Assembly (NCBI RefSeq): GCF_001486585.1
Contig: NZ_LN909046.1
Coordinates: 310,001 to 374,000 of the forward strand
Length of the DNA: 64,000 nucleotides
Direction: 5' to 3'
Source of the DNA: Paenibacillus senegalimassiliensis
GTDB taxonomy: Bacteria > Bacillota > Bacilli > Paenibacillales > Paenibacillaceae
The number at the start of each line of letters is the position of its first letter. Within the stretch, counting starts at the first letter, position 1. The notes below the pieces were generated by a model. The model saw only the letters and a list, made by a program, of their open reading frames with translations. It made no database searches and was not told where the DNA came from. Below, piece by piece: positions 33,597 to 42,804 of the stretch. The translations under genes were made by a program, and so were the position numbers.

Positions 33597-34616
33597 ATGG
33601 ACGCAAAGCAAGCGGTAAAAGACATTAAGCAGGGGCGTATCTCCCCGTTATATTTGTGCTACGGCACAGAGAAATATCAAATTCAGGAGTTCGTTGGGTT
33701 ATTGCAGGAGAAGCTGGTAGATCGGGAACAGAAGGATTTTGCTTTAGCCTCCTTCGACTTGGCAGAAACACCGGTTGAGATGGTGGTGGAGGAAGCGGAG
33801 ACGATGCCGTTTCTGGTGGAGCGCAAATTAATTATTGTGCGTGATTCGTCCGTGTTCACCGCAGGGAAGGACGGAGGAAAGATCGAGCATAAGGTGGAGG
33901 CTTTATTATCTTACATAAGTAACCCGGCTGAACATAGCGTAATTGTATTTGTTGTGCATCATGAAAAGCTGGATGAGCGGAAGAAGGTAGTCAAGGCCAT
34001 GAAGGCCTCGGGTACGGCTTTGTCCTTTATGCCGATGGGAGGACGTGAGCTTGTCCAGTGGGTGGTGCAAGAGGTGGAGAAACGAGGCTGCCGAATCGCC
34101 GCCGATGCCGCAGAGGCACTGATTGCCGTCAGTGGTGTGCAGATGGCTGTGTTGGCCGCTGAAACGGACAAGCTATGCTTGTATGCTGGAGCGGGAGGAA
34201 TGATCGATACCGTTGCCGTAGAGCAATTAGTAGCCCGGAGTACGGAGCAAAATGTATTTGTTATGGTTGAACATATTGCGGCCTTGAGATTGGAGCAGGC
34301 CTTGGGTATCTTCTATGAGCTGCTTAAGCAACGCGAGGAGCCGATCAAGATCGCTGCGTTAATTGCTCGTCAATTCAGAATCATGCTGCAGGTCAAAGAC
34401 CTGGGACGACAAAGCTATTCACAGCAGCAGATTGCTTCCAGGCTGAGTCTACATCCTTATGTAGTCAAGCTGGCGGGAGAGCAGGCGCGAAAATTCGAAC
34501 CCGAACAGTTGCGCACAATTATGTTCGACCTGGCCGAGCTGGATTACCGCATGAAGAGCGGAAAGGTTGACAAGGTACTAGGCTTGGAACTGTTCTTGTT
34601 GAAGTTGGGGGCCTAA
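33597..34616 (+). CDS. holA: DNA polymerase III subunit delta
   Basis: Clamp-loader subunit that opens the beta sliding clamp. The 339-residue protein starts ISPLYLCYGTEKYQIQEFVGLLQEKLV, as expected for HolA, and has the helical C-terminal collar domain (PIKIAALIARQFRIMLQVKDLGRQSYSQQQIASRLSLHPYVVKL). It belongs to the AAA+ fold but lacks a functional Walker A, which is normal for delta. The ATG at 33597 follows GGAAGGGAGAAG. It is convergent with rpsT, sharing a terminator, as in B. subtilis. Confidence 0.95.
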   Translation: MDAKQAVKDIKQGRISPLYLCYGTEKYQIQEFVGLLQEKLVDREQKDFALASFDLAETPVEMVVEEAETMPFLVERKLIIVRDSSVFTAGKDGGKIEHKVEALLSYISNPAEHSVIVFVVHHEKLDERKKVVKAMKASGTALSFMPMGGRELVQWVVQEVEKRGCRIAADAAEALIAVSGVQMAVLAAETDKLCLYAGAGGMIDTVAVEQLVARSTEQNVFVMVEHIAALRLEQALGIFYELLKQREEPIKIAALIARQFRIMLQVKDLGRQSYSQQQIASRLSLHPYVVKLAGEQARKFEPEQLRTIMFDLAELDYRMKSGKVDKVLGLELFLLKLGA

Positions 34617-34661
34617 TAACCCCCCAGGCCTATGCGATAATCTCAAAATTAACGGATGAAC

Positions 34662-34697
34662 CAAAAAGACCTGAACGAACATCGTCCAGGTCTTTTT
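34662..34697. terminator. Bidirectional terminator between holA and rpsT
   Basis: AAAAAGACCTG and CAGGTCTTTTT form the stem, with A- and T-runs giving a U-tract in both directions. Confidence 0.9.
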
Positions 34698-34725
34698 GAG
34701 CTTAAACTTGATATAATAACGTCTC

Positions 34726-34998
34726 TTACGCTTGGGACGTAAGGGCGTTCAATTTTTTAGCCAAGCGGGATTTCTTGCGGGCAGCTGCATTTTTATGGAT
34801 CAAACCTTTAGTTACGGCTTTGTCCAATCTTTTGGCTGCAGCAGCGAAGGCAGTTTTAGCTGCTTCTACTTCGTTGTTAGCCAGTGCGGAATCAGCAGCT
34901 TTCACTACTGTACGCAGGGCGGACTTTTGCGAAGCGTTCAGAGCGCGACGCTTGTCGTTTGTTTTCACACGTTTGATTGCGGATTTAATGTTTGGCAT
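34726..34998 (-). CDS. rpsT: 30S ribosomal protein S20
   Basis: Binds 16S rRNA in the small subunit. The 90-residue, lysine- and alanine-rich protein begins [21 protein letters not shown], the standard S20 N-terminus, and ends with [19 protein letters not shown]. The ATG at 34998 follows AGGAGGTGAATGC; the upstream in-frame start at 35028 is rejected. It lies between holA and gpr in reverse orientation, the same as in B. subtilis. Confidence 0.97.
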   Translation of the reverse strand: MPNIKSAIKRVKTNDKRRALNASQKSALRTVVKAADSALANNEVEAAKTAFAAAAKRLDKAVTKGLIHKNAAARKKSRLAKKLNALTSQA

Positions 34999-35144
34999 TG
35001 CATTCACCTCCTGTAAAGCATATATCAACCCAGATGATTCACAACTTAAAATAGTTTATCACGCAAGGTAGTAAAAAGCAATAAGATCATCATACTTAAT
35101 CTCTCGTTTTCTGGCAAGCCAGAAGCCTGCCAAAAAGGCTATAT

Positions 35145-35174
35145 GTATAAACGGATTCCCTCTCCCGCACAATA
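35145..35174 (+). promoter_or_regulatory. Sigma-G/F-type promoter of gpr
   Basis: GTATA (35145-35149), 18 bases, then CACAATA (35168-35174) fit the forespore sigma pattern. The gpr start codon lies 33 bases downstream. In B. subtilis gpr is transcribed in the forespore, which agrees. Confidence 0.65.
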
Positions 35175-35206
35175 AAGGCAACAAGAGCAAATGGAGGTCT
35201 TATGGC

Positions 35207-36223
35207 ATGAATTTGGATTTGCGCAAATATTCCGTACGCACTGATCTTGCTGTCGAGTCGAAGGAAATGGCGGAGACGGCCCATGGTGGACCCGTGCCAG
35301 GTGTTCATGAACAGATTGAGGAACTGGACGGAGGCATCAAAATTACTCGTCTGGACGTAACCAGTGAGGCTGCTTCCAGGCAAATCGGGCGAATTCAGGG
35401 GCATTACATCACGCTGGAGGTGCCCGGCCTGCGGACCAAGGACACGGAGCTTCAGGAGAAGGTATCCGCTGCGTTTGCCCAAGAATTTACGGCATTCCTG
35501 CCCAAGATCGGTGTTGCTCCCGGGGCCAAAGCTTTAATCGTGGGACTGGGCAACTGGAACGTCACGCCGGATGCGCTGGGACCCTTGGTCGTGGAGAATG
35601 TCGTAGTGACCCGGCATTACTTTGAACTGACGCCAGACCAGGTAGCTCCAGGCTATCGCGACGTGAGTGCGATAGCGCCGGGAGTGCTAGGCATTACGGG
35701 GATCGAATCCAGCGAGGTGGTGCAGGGCATTGTCGACCGGACCAAGCCGGATCTGATCATTGCCATCGATGCATTGGCCTCCCGCTCTCTGGAACGTGTG
35801 AACACGACAATTCAGATCGCTGATATCGGTATACATCCGGGGTCGGGCATCGGCAACAAGCGGCGAGGACTTACCAAGGAAATTATGGGCGTGCCATGTA
35901 TCGCAATCGGAGTCCCCACCGTCTGTTACGCGTCTACTATCGTCAATAATGTGTTTGATTTAATGAAGAATCATTTTAACCAGGAGAGCGGTGACGGCGA
36001 GGCCCCCACCAAACAGATCATGGGGATGCTTAATGATTTGGGTGAAGGAGAGCGCCTGGGGCTGGTCAAGGAGGTTCTGGAGCCACTTGGACATGACCTT
36101 ATCGTCACGCCGAAGGAAATCGATGAATTCATCGAAGATGTAGCCAACGTGATTGCCAGTGGCCTTAATATTGCGCTGCATGAGGCGGTAACTCCCGATA
36201 ATGTAGCCTCCTACACCCACTAA
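35207..36223 (+). CDS. gpr: GPR germination endopeptidase
   Basis: Protease (family A25) that degrades small acid-soluble proteins when spores germinate. The 338-residue precursor shows YSVRTDLAVESKEMAE at the N-terminus, where auto-processing takes place (after a Glu in a T-D-L-A-hydrophobic context), GLGNWNVTPDALGPLVVENVVVTRH, DALASRSLERVNTTIQIADIGIHPGSGIGNKRRGL and GVPTVCYASTIVN. The ATG at 35207 follows TGGAGGTCT. A sigma-G type promoter precedes it. A miniature repeat starts five bases after the stop codon, before spoIIP. Confidence 0.96.
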   Translation: MNLDLRKYSVRTDLAVESKEMAETAHGGPVPGVHEQIEELDGGIKITRLDVTSEAASRQIGRIQGHYITLEVPGLRTKDTELQEKVSAAFAQEFTAFLPKIGVAPGAKALIVGLGNWNVTPDALGPLVVENVVVTRHYFELTPDQVAPGYRDVSAIAPGVLGITGIESSEVVQGIVDRTKPDLIIAIDALASRSLERVNTTIQIADIGIHPGSGIGNKRRGLTKEIMGVPCIAIGVPTVCYASTIVNNVFDLMKNHFNQESGDGEAPTKQIMGMLNDLGEGERLGLVKEVLEPLGHDLIVTPKEIDEFIEDVANVIASGLNIALHEAVTPDNVASYTH

Positions 36224-36228
36224 TTTTA

Positions 36229-36407
36229 GAGGTAGTTCAAAAAGTCAGCTTTTGATCACGAAGCGGCTCAGGAAGTGAATTCGGCATCGAATCTTGAATT
36301 CAGCCGAGCCTTCCGATGCTCACGTACCCACTACGTACGTTCCGCTTCTCAGTCTCTAGCTTCATCCAATCTTCTCGGTGCTGAAAAGCTGACTTTTTGA
36401 ACATGAT
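36229..36407 (+). repeat. 179-bp miniature inverted-repeat element, copy C
   Basis: Begins GAGGTAGTTCAAAAAGTCAGC and ends GCTGACTTTTTGAACATGAT, so the end repeats extend slightly further than in copy A. Flanks are TTTTA on the left and TATTA on the right. It is closely similar to copy A throughout and in the same orientation. It starts right after gpr and is followed without a gap by fragment C2. Confidence 0.88.
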
Positions 36408-36413
36408 TATTAT

Positions 36414-36474
36414 GAGGTAGTTCAAACAGTTAGCTTTTGATCACGAAGCAGCTCAGGAAGTGGATTCGGCATCG
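36414..36474 (+). repeat. Truncated miniature element fragment C2 (left end, 61 bp)
   Basis: GAGGTAGTTCAAACAGTTAGC to GGCATCG repeats the first 61 bases of copy C with a few differences, then breaks off into unrelated sequence. It stands in tandem with copy C six bases away. Confidence 0.8.
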
Positions 36475-36492
36475 CACCACCCCAAATATATG

Positions 36493-36525
36493 GAAATCCG
36501 CAAATCTAGCGGATTTCTTTTTTTT
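36493..36525 (+). terminator. Rho-independent terminator upstream of spoIIP
   Basis: GAAATCCGC and GCGGATTTC with a 7-base loop, followed by eight T residues. It ends transcription from gpr and the repeats, so spoIIP needs its own promoter. The 385-base gap between gpr and spoIIP is otherwise filled by the repeats. Confidence 0.9.
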
Positions 36526-36608
36526 ATGAGATTCGGGGTTCTAGCCGCCAAACTAGGTTCATAGATTTGGAATATACAGTTTGAAAGCGGCTGGAGGAGG
36601 TTTTACCT

Positions 36609-37910
36609 ATGAAATTCAAAGCTTGGAACGTGGGAAAGATGAGACGAAATTTGCTGCATGCGTTGGCGCTAGGACGGACCTTCTTGCTCTTGGCGGTCAT
36701 GTCGATGATCTTCTTTATCATGCTGGGCGTCTTGGGAATTGCCGAGAAAAGCCTGAATACATCGCCGGTGTCTTCCATGAAAGGCCTGGCAGCTTCGCTG
36801 TCCAGCGGTTTCTTTATGGATATGGTTGGCATGGAAGTCCCCCATGTCGCGAGTGAGAAGCAGACGCCCACCATCTCAGGGAAGCAAATGACGAATTTTG
36901 TATTTCAGCTCTTAACTGACGTTAATCCCGCTGATCCCAAGAGTCTGGTAGCCAGGGAGGTTCCGGGACTTGGAGCTGATAATCCAATCTTGCTGCGGAC
37001 GGGCTCAGGGAATCATACAGCTCGTGCACCAGAAGACTACCGCCCTGGTACAGGGGCAGACGGAAGCGCTCCGGACCATTCCGATCCGGAAGAAGGAGGA
37101 GACCCTGGGACAGAACCAGGCGAGGAAGCCGGGGAGGTCCCTCCATCTACTACGCCGGGTAACGGTGTGGGCGAAGATAACGGGGAGCCTTCCGTGCAGC
37201 CTGGGAACAAGAACATCGTCATGGTCTACCATTCTCATCCTCAGGAATCCTTTAACCCTGTGCTTGGAACGGATATAGATAACCCTAGTTCGGCTGCAAA
37301 TATGAAGAATGTAGGGCTGGTAGGAGAGGCTTTGACGAAGGAATTGGAGCGTAAAGGGGTTGCTGCCCTGCACTCCTTCGAGAATTATGCGGCCAAGGTT
37401 AGCAATTATAGCTATAACTACTCATATAAATATTCACGAGAGACCGTCAAAAGAGCCATGGCCGAGAACGGCGAACTCGCCTATTTCATCGATATTCACC
37501 GGGATTCACAACGCCATGATAAAACAACAACCTCCATCGACGGAGTTAATTATGCGCAGGTATACTTTATCATCGGTCATGGTAACGAGAACTGGAGAGA
37601 GAACGAGAAGTTTGCAAGCTCGATTCATGATCGTCTGGAGCGGGGCTATCCCGGTATTTCTCGGGGTATTTGGGGGAAGACCTCTTCCCAAGGAAACGGA
37701 GAATATAACCAATCGTTGTCTCCCAACAGCATTCTGATTGAAGTTGGTGGCATTGATAACAGCCAGGATGAGTTGGAGCGTACAGCCAAGGTGCTGGCCA
37801 GCATCATTGCTGATCTGTATTGGGAGAACCAGGATGCCGAGAAGGCGGGCACGTTGACGCGCAGTGGAGGCGCAGAGGCGACCCATGAAGCATCCAACAA
37901 AAAATCCTGA
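36609..37910 (+). CDS. spoIIP: Stage II sporulation protein P
   Basis: Cell-wall amidase/endopeptidase that works with SpoIID and SpoIIM to drive engulfment of the forespore. The 433-residue protein has an N-terminal membrane anchor (TFLLLAVMSMIFFIMLGVLGI), an acidic proline/glycine-rich linker around residues 135-195, and the catalytic domain with IVMVYHSHPQESF, LAYFIDIHRDSQRHD and NSILIEVGGIDNSQDE, containing the conserved histidines and glutamate. The ATG at 36609 follows GGAGGAGG. The order gpr-spoIIP-yqxA-lepA follows B. subtilis apart from an inserted regulator/epimerase pair. Confidence 0.95.
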   Translation: MKFKAWNVGKMRRNLLHALALGRTFLLLAVMSMIFFIMLGVLGIAEKSLNTSPVSSMKGLAASLSSGFFMDMVGMEVPHVASEKQTPTISGKQMTNFVFQLLTDVNPADPKSLVAREVPGLGADNPILLRTGSGNHTARAPEDYRPGTGADGSAPDHSDPEEGGDPGTEPGEEAGEVPPSTTPGNGVGEDNGEPSVQPGNKNIVMVYHSHPQESFNPVLGTDIDNPSSAANMKNVGLVGEALTKELERKGVAALHSFENYAAKVSNYSYNYSYKYSRETVKRAMAENGELAYFIDIHRDSQRHDKTTTSIDGVNYAQVYFIIGHGNENWRENEKFASSIHDRLERGYPGISRGIWGKTSSQGNGEYNQSLSPNSILIEVGGIDNSQDELERTAKVLASIIADLYWENQDAEKAGTLTRSGGAEATHEASNKKS

Positions 37911-37929
37911 GTAAAGGAGACGGGCTGTT

Positions 37930-38382
37930 ATGGCGAAAATGCTACGCAACACTTTATTATATGGCTTCCTACTGGTCGGAGGAGTGACGCTTGGCATGCA
38001 GCTTGCGGAGAATGGCACAGCCTCGATCTACGGGCCCTCCTTTGCTACAAACAGGACAGCTTCTCCTGAGCAGACAGCACAAGGCCTGAATCCCGCCTAC
38101 GTTTGGACCAATGGGCAAGGAGACGTTATGGTACAGAGCAACGCTCCTCTTAGCTCTGGCCAGCCGCAGGTATTGACTCCTTCCGAGCAGGACTATGGGA
38201 CCGGAACTGCGCAGGAACCACAGGGTGGAGACCTGGTGATGCAAACGCCCGCAGATTTACTGCTGCCGCCCCCTTCTGCACCGGCTGTGGACCGTTTTGC
38301 CGATAAAGCGGCTCATTTGCTACAGCGCGTATCACAACAAAGCATCCATTGGGTGGCTTCATGGTTTGATCCGAACGAATAA
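37930..38382 (+). CDS. YqxA-like membrane protein (DUF3679 type)
   Basis: A 150-residue protein with one N-terminal membrane segment (TLLYGFLLVGGVTLGMQLAENG) and a low-complexity outside part rich in Gln, Ser and Pro, ending in a short helix (RFADKAAHLLQRVSQQSIHWVASWF). The GVTLGMQ motif after the membrane segment is typical of YqxA, which is found between spoIIP and lepA in B. subtilis, the same place as here. It begins 19 bases after spoIIP with AAAGGAG before the ATG, so the two are co-transcribed. A function is not known; a sporulation role is inferred from its partner. Confidence 0.72.
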   Translation: MAKMLRNTLLYGFLLVGGVTLGMQLAENGTASIYGPSFATNRTASPEQTAQGLNPAYVWTNGQGDVMVQSNAPLSSGQPQVLTPSEQDYGTGTAQEPQGGDLVMQTPADLLLPPPSAPAVDRFADKAAHLLQRVSQQSIHWVASWFDPNE

Positions 38383-38462
38383 CAGGGCTGGCCTATGTTA
38401 TAATGTTGTTAGCTTGTTATTAAAACCGTTAGTGTTACGGGTCAACCCGGAGGTTATGAATT

Positions 38463-39539
38463 TTGAAGAAAATTACGATGCAGCAAATTGCCGATCATCT
38501 GGGTGTGTCCAAGTTCGTCGTTTCTAGAGCGTTATCCGGCAAGGGGGGCGTAAATGAGACGACCAGGGAGCGAGTTATTCAAGCCGCTTCAAGGCTCGGA
38601 TATTTCAATCAGAAGAACGGGTATGTCAAAAATACGTTACCGGCACCTACCGCTTCGATTCAGCTAGCTCAGACAGGCAAACAGTCCGTGTTGGTGCTGA
38701 TGCCGAATATTCGTTTTCAAAATAAGGATTCCCTGTATTGGGGAAGGTTGCTGGAGGGGATTTCCGGAGAGTTGGAGGCTCAGGAACTCGGAATGATTAT
38801 TGTGTCTGATCCCCGCAGTGATCATTTTATCAATATCCTGAACCCCGCAGGCATCTTGGGGATGATTGGCGTCGGACAAATTGCTACGCCCTTTCTGCTT
38901 GAGGTTCACCGCCTTGGCCTGACGATGGTGTTGGTTGACCATGAGGACCCGCTTATTCCTTGCGATACGATCTTCGCCAACAACCTGGATGGCATGGCAA
39001 GGCTGACCAATCACTTGATTGGTCTTGGACACCGACACCTGCATTTTCTCGGCAATTCCTCCTTCTCGCGAAGCTTCCGGGATCGCTGGCTTGGCTTCCG
39101 CAGCGCTCTGGAAGAGAACGGTTTGCTCCCTGAGGCGGGGGATGATCCCATGCTTAAGCTGGAAGGAATCGAGAATGGAGCATATCGTGAGAAGCTGAGT
39201 GACTGGGTGCGGGATCGCAAGCAGGCAGGAAGCATGCCAACGGCTTTGGTATGCGCAAATGATGCTGTCGCTTTAATTGCCTGTTCGGTCCTGGATGAGC
39301 TAGGGATAGCTGTGCCAGATGAGGTGGCGGTAAGTGGGTTTGATAATATTGCTGATACCGCTCAGCATATTCCTCCGGTCACGACCGTAAATGTGCCGAA
39401 GGAGGAACTGGGGCAGCGGGCGGTGAAGAAGCTGCTGGAGCGGCTGAATCAGCCCTCGGCCCCGCAAGAGAAGATTATGATTTCCGTAGAAGCGGTGTAT
39501 CGCAATACTACAGCCGGACCGTTTGTCGGAACTCAATAA
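38463..39539 (+). CDS. LacI-family transcriptional regulator
   Basis: Repressor or activator of 358 residues. The N-terminal DNA-binding domain is ITMQQIADHLGVSKFVVSRALSGKGGVNETTRERVIQAASRLGYF; the sensor domain includes VLVLMPNIRFQNKDSLYWGRLLEGI, SGFDNIADTAQHIPPVTTVNVPKEELGQRAVKKLLERL. The start is TTG at 38463, with CGGAGGT eight bases before. It is convergent with, and overlaps by 7 bases, the epimerase gene, which has an inverted repeat in its promoter, so it is a natural candidate to control that gene. The pair interrupts the conserved yqxA-lepA order. Confidence 0.9.
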   Translation: MKKITMQQIADHLGVSKFVVSRALSGKGGVNETTRERVIQAASRLGYFNQKNGYVKNTLPAPTASIQLAQTGKQSVLVLMPNIRFQNKDSLYWGRLLEGISGELEAQELGMIIVSDPRSDHFINILNPAGILGMIGVGQIATPFLLEVHRLGLTMVLVDHEDPLIPCDTIFANNLDGMARLTNHLIGLGHRHLHFLGNSSFSRSFRDRWLGFRSALEENGLLPEAGDDPMLKLEGIENGAYREKLSDWVRDRKQAGSMPTALVCANDAVALIACSVLDELGIAVPDEVAVSGFDNIADTAQHIPPVTTVNVPKEELGQRAVKKLLERLNQPSAPQEKIMISVEAVYRNTTAGPFVGTQ

Positions 39540-40723
39540 GTCAAGCGCTCCAGCATTTCCAGACAGGCACGGCTGTTATGGTAAGGACACTTCCAGGGGC
39601 TGACCTTGGGCAGGTTCGGTACAGGAAGTTTGTCCTCACCTATAGCAAGGAACCATTCCCCATTTTCCCGGTCGATCAAATGGTTCTGGATGAAGCCCCA
39701 GGAGTTCTCCGCCGCCTGAAGGTATTTCTCATCCCCTGTTAGCTGATAGGCATTATAGAAGCCAACCATCGCTTCAGCCTGGGGCCACCAGTCCTTGTTG
39801 GCATCGGTAAGCCCACTCGGTCCAGCTTCATTCCAGAGGCCCCCATCTTGGTCAACTCCCCTGGTGTATACAGCTCCTGCCATCCGTATGGCGGTCTGTT
39901 TAACCCGCTGGAGCAGCGCCCAATCACCTAACACTTCCGCTGCTTCAACCAGCAGCCAGCTTCCTTCAATATCATGTCCATAGGAGATATGATGCCCCTT
40001 CACTTGCCAGACTTCATCAAAAAAGAGATGGAAATGCCCTGTTTGCGAATCCACGATATGATCCAGCGTAACGTTAATAAGCTCGGTCAAACTGCGTTGT
40101 AAATCAGAAGAGGGGCATACCCGGTATAACCCCGTGTAGGCCTCTAGCACATGCAGATGGGTGTTCATGGATTTCTTCTCATTTAAGTCCTTGTCGCTCA
40201 AACTCAAATCGGCGGTGGGTCCCCACTCTCGGGCCAAAGCTTCGACATAGCCCTGATGATCTGGATCGTAGCTGTATTTCTCCAACAAGCGGTAAAGCTC
40301 CATAGCCAGATCCAGCGCCTCCTGCCGTGAAGTAGCCCGGTAAAATTCTGCGAGAGCATAAATGACAAAGGCTTGACCGTAAACTTGCTTCTTATCCTGA
40401 ACAGGCTGACCCTGGGCATTCAGCATCCAGTAGAACCCGCCATGCTCTTGATCCTGAAAATAGTCACGAAGGTATACGTAAGCCCGCTCGGCCAAAACGG
40501 AATAGGGAATGGAAGAAAAATGGCGACTCGCAGCAGAAAATGTCCAGAGAATTCGGGCGTGGAGCACCAGCCCCTTATCCGCTTGGTCATCTATCGTCCC
40601 TGAGGAATCTATAAAGCCGATAAACCCGCCATTGTTGTGATCCACGGTACGTTCAGCCCAGAAGTTTAAAATATTTGCTTGCAATTCCTGCTGCAGTTGT
40701 TCGCTCCACATTAGTTTGTCCAC
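39533..40723 (-). CDS. AGE-family sugar epimerase, probably cellobiose 2-epimerase
   Basis: Cytoplasmic enzyme of the N-acylglucosamine 2-epimerase superfamily, (alpha/alpha)6 barrel, 396 residues. Conserved stretches are QVYGQAFVIYALAEFY, MNTHLHVLEAYTGLYR, SYGHDIEGSWLLVEAAE, KDWWPQAEAMVGFYNAY and SPWKCPYHNSRACLEM, which match cellobiose 2-epimerases and carry the catalytic histidines. These convert the reducing-end glucose of beta-linked disaccharides to mannose. The GTG at 40723 is chosen because AAAGGAGG is 10 bases upstream; a TTG at 40732 would be too close to it. It is monocistronic with a repressible-looking promoter. N-acylglucosamine 2-epimerase is the alternative, but no sialic acid genes are near. 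Confidence 0.87.
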   Translation of the reverse strand: MDKLMWSEQLQQELQANILNFWAERTVDHNNGGFIGFIDSSGTIDDQADKGLVLHARILWTFSAASRHFSSIPYSVLAERAYVYLRDYFQDQEHGGFYWMLNAQGQPVQDKKQVYGQAFVIYALAEFYRATSRQEALDLAMELYRLLEKYSYDPDHQGYVEALAREWGPTADLSLSDKDLNEKKSMNTHLHVLEAYTGLYRVCPSSDLQRSLTELINVTLDHIVDSQTGHFHLFFDEVWQVKGHHISYGHDIEGSWLLVEAAEVLGDWALLQRVKQTAIRMAGAVYTRGVDQDGGLWNEAGPSGLTDANKDWWPQAEAMVGFYNAYQLTGDEKYLQAAENSWGFIQNHLIDRENGEWFLAIGEDKLPVPNLPKVSPWKCPYHNSRACLEMLERLTY

Positions 40724-40746
40724 TAACGGCAAGCCTCCTTTGTTTG

Positions 40747-40784
40747 TTTTGTTATTTTATTTTATATAATGTATGATAACAAAA
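40747..40784 (-). promoter_or_regulatory. Promoter and inverted repeat of the epimerase gene
   Basis: On the minus strand TTGTTA (40777-40782), 17 bases, TAAAAT (40754-40759). A perfect 9-bp inverted repeat, TTTTGTTAT and ATAACAAAA with a 20-base spacer, overlaps both hexamers, as an operator for the neighbouring LacI protein might. Confidence 0.5.
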
Positions 40785-40902
40785 TTCCTTTCCATCATCT
40801 ACTGCGATCTTTGCGCTAAATTGCTGCTGTGATTGCTGCTTGCCCTTGCAACTGATATAATAAATTGATTGTATTACTTCGAGGATTTTGGTGGGGGTAA
40901 GG

Positions 40903-42720
40903 ATGAAGGATATTAAGGCAAGACAAGAGAAAATTCGGAATTTCAGTATTATTGCACATATAGACCATGGTAAATCGACCTTGGCCGACCGTATTCTGGA
41001 ATTTACCGGTGCACTTACGTCCCGGGAGATGCAGGAGCAAGTACTGGATAAGATGGACCTGGAGCGCGAACGGGGAATTACGATCAAGTTGCAGGCGGTG
41101 CGTCTGACCTATCGTGCTGACGATGGTGAGGAATATCTGCTTAATCTTATCGATACTCCGGGGCACGTAGACTTTACGTATGAGGTGTCCCGCAGTTTGG
41201 CTGCTTGTGAAGGGGCCTTACTGGTCGTGGATGCGGCTCAAGGTATTGAAGCACAAACTTTGGCCAACGTATATCTGGCACTGGACAATAACCTGGAGAT
41301 TTTGCCAGTCATCAACAAAATTGATTTGCCAAGCGCTGATCCTGATCGGGTAAAGGAAGAGATCGAAGATGTCATTGGCCTGGACGCCAGCGAAGCCGTA
41401 CATGCTTCGGCCAAGGCAGGGATCGGCATTAAGGAGATTCTGGAGCAGGTTGTTCACAAGGTTCCCGCTCCAACGGGAGACCCGGAAAGCCCTTTGAAGG
41501 CTTTGATCTTTGACTCCCACTATGACCCTTATAAAGGGGTTATCGTTTATGTCCGCGTCATTGATGGACAGATCAAGGCCGGTTCCAAAATCCACATGAT
41601 GGCGACGAACAAAACCTTTGAGGTGATCGAGGTTGGGGCCTTTATGCCGCGCATGACGGCGGTGGACGAGCTGAACGTTGGTGATGTCGGCTTTATCGTA
41701 GCCGGAATCAAGACGGTCGGCGATACCCGTGTCGGGGATACAGTAACGGATGCGAAGAATCCGACACCAGAACCGTTGCCAGGTTACCGCAAAATTAATC
41801 CAATGGTGTATTGCGGTCTCTATCCGATTGAGACATCGGATTATAACGACTTGCGGGAAGCACTGGAGAAGCTGCAATTAAATGACGCTTCGCTCAGCTT
41901 CGAGCCGGAAACTTCAAGTGCGCTTGGCTTTGGCTTCCGCTGCGGGTTCTTGGGCCTGCTGCATATGGACGTCATTCAAGAGCGAATCGAGCGTGAATTC
42001 AACATTCCATTGATTACGACGGCGCCAAGTGTTATCTATCACGTTATGTTGACTAATGGAGAAATGATCACCATCGACAATCCGTCCAACTATCCAGAGG
42101 TCGGCAAGATTGAATATGTTGAGGAGCCTTTTGTTAAAGCCTCGATTATTGTTCCTAACGATTATGTGGGTACGGTTATGGAGCTTTGCCAGAACAAACG
42201 CGGCGAGTTCGTAAATATGGAGTATCTCGACACGACGCGGGTCACGATAATTTATCAAGTGCCGCTGTCAGAGATCGTTTATGATTTCTTCGACCAACTG
42301 AAATCGAGCACGAAGGGTTATGCTTCGTTTGATTACGAGATATCGGGATACCGCCAGTCTAGCCTGGTGAAAATGGATATTCTGCTAAACGGAGAACAGG
42401 TTGATGCCTTGTCCTTCATCGTACACCGCGAACGGGCATATCATCGCGGACGGATTATTTGCCAGAAGCTACGGGAGCTTATACCGCGTCAAATGTTCGA
42501 GGTGCCTATTCAGGCCTCAATTGGACAGAAGGTCATCGCCCGCGAAACCGTAAAGGCTATGCGCAAGAACGTGCTTGCCAAATGTTACGGCGGCGATATT
42601 TCACGGAAGCGCAAGCTGCTGGAGAAGCAGAAGGAAGGCAAGAAGCGGATGAAGCAGGTCGGTAACGTGGAAGTGCCGCAGGAAGCCTTCATGGCTGTAC
42701 TGAAAATTGACGAAGATTAA
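40903..42720 (+). CDS. lepA: Elongation factor 4 (LepA)
   Basis: Ribosome-binding GTPase of the EF-G family, thought to aid initiation or back-translocation under stress. The 605-residue protein has the G1 box [10 protein letters not shown]2 RGITIK, G3 DTPGH, G4 NKID and G5 SAK, then the LepA-specific C-terminal domain ending in [27 protein letters not shown]. The ATG at 40903 gives the usual N-terminus just before [16 protein letters not shown] 40888 or GTG 40891 with GAGGA before them are possible alternatives adding five or four residues. It is followed by a terminator and hemW. Confidence 0.95.
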   Translation: MKDIKARQEKIRNFSIIAHIDHGKSTLADRILEFTGALTSREMQEQVLDKMDLERERGITIKLQAVRLTYRADDGEEYLLNLIDTPGHVDFTYEVSRSLAACEGALLVVDAAQGIEAQTLANVYLALDNNLEILPVINKIDLPSADPDRVKEEIEDVIGLDASEAVHASAKAGIGIKEILEQVVHKVPAPTGDPESPLKALIFDSHYDPYKGVIVYVRVIDGQIKAGSKIHMMATNKTFEVIEVGAFMPRMTAVDELNVGDVGFIVAGIKTVGDTRVGDTVTDAKNPTPEPLPGYRKINPMVYCGLYPIETSDYNDLREALEKLQLNDASLSFEPETSSALGFGFRCGFLGLLHMDVIQERIEREFNIPLITTAPSVIYHVMLTNGEMITIDNPSNYPEVGKIEYVEEPFVKASIIVPNDYVGTVMELCQNKRGEFVNMEYLDTTRVTIIYQVPLSEIVYDFFDQLKSSTKGYASFDYEISGYRQSSLVKMDILLNGEQVDALSFIVHRERAYHRGRIICQKLRELIPRQMFEVPIQASIGQKVIARETVKAMRKNVLAKCYGGDISRKRKLLEKQKEGKKRMKQVGNVEVPQEAFMAVLKIDED

Positions 42721-42724
42721 CAGA

Positions 42725-42750
42725 GGGAAGCCGCAAGGCTTTCCTTTTTT
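42725..42750 (+). terminator. Rho-independent terminator of lepA
   Basis: GGAAGCC and GGCTTTCC pair around GCAA, followed by TTTTTT. Confidence 0.88.
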
Positions 42751-42804
42751 CCAAGCTTGGTGAAGAGAGTCCGGTGTTTTATCTACTATTAGTATAGAGG
42801 GGGC

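Noticed and set aside
36580..36600. A sigma-E-like TATACAGT motif upstream of spoIIP
   Set aside because: The -10 part is fair but no acceptable -35 lies 13-15 bases upstream, so a mother-cell promoter was not claimed.
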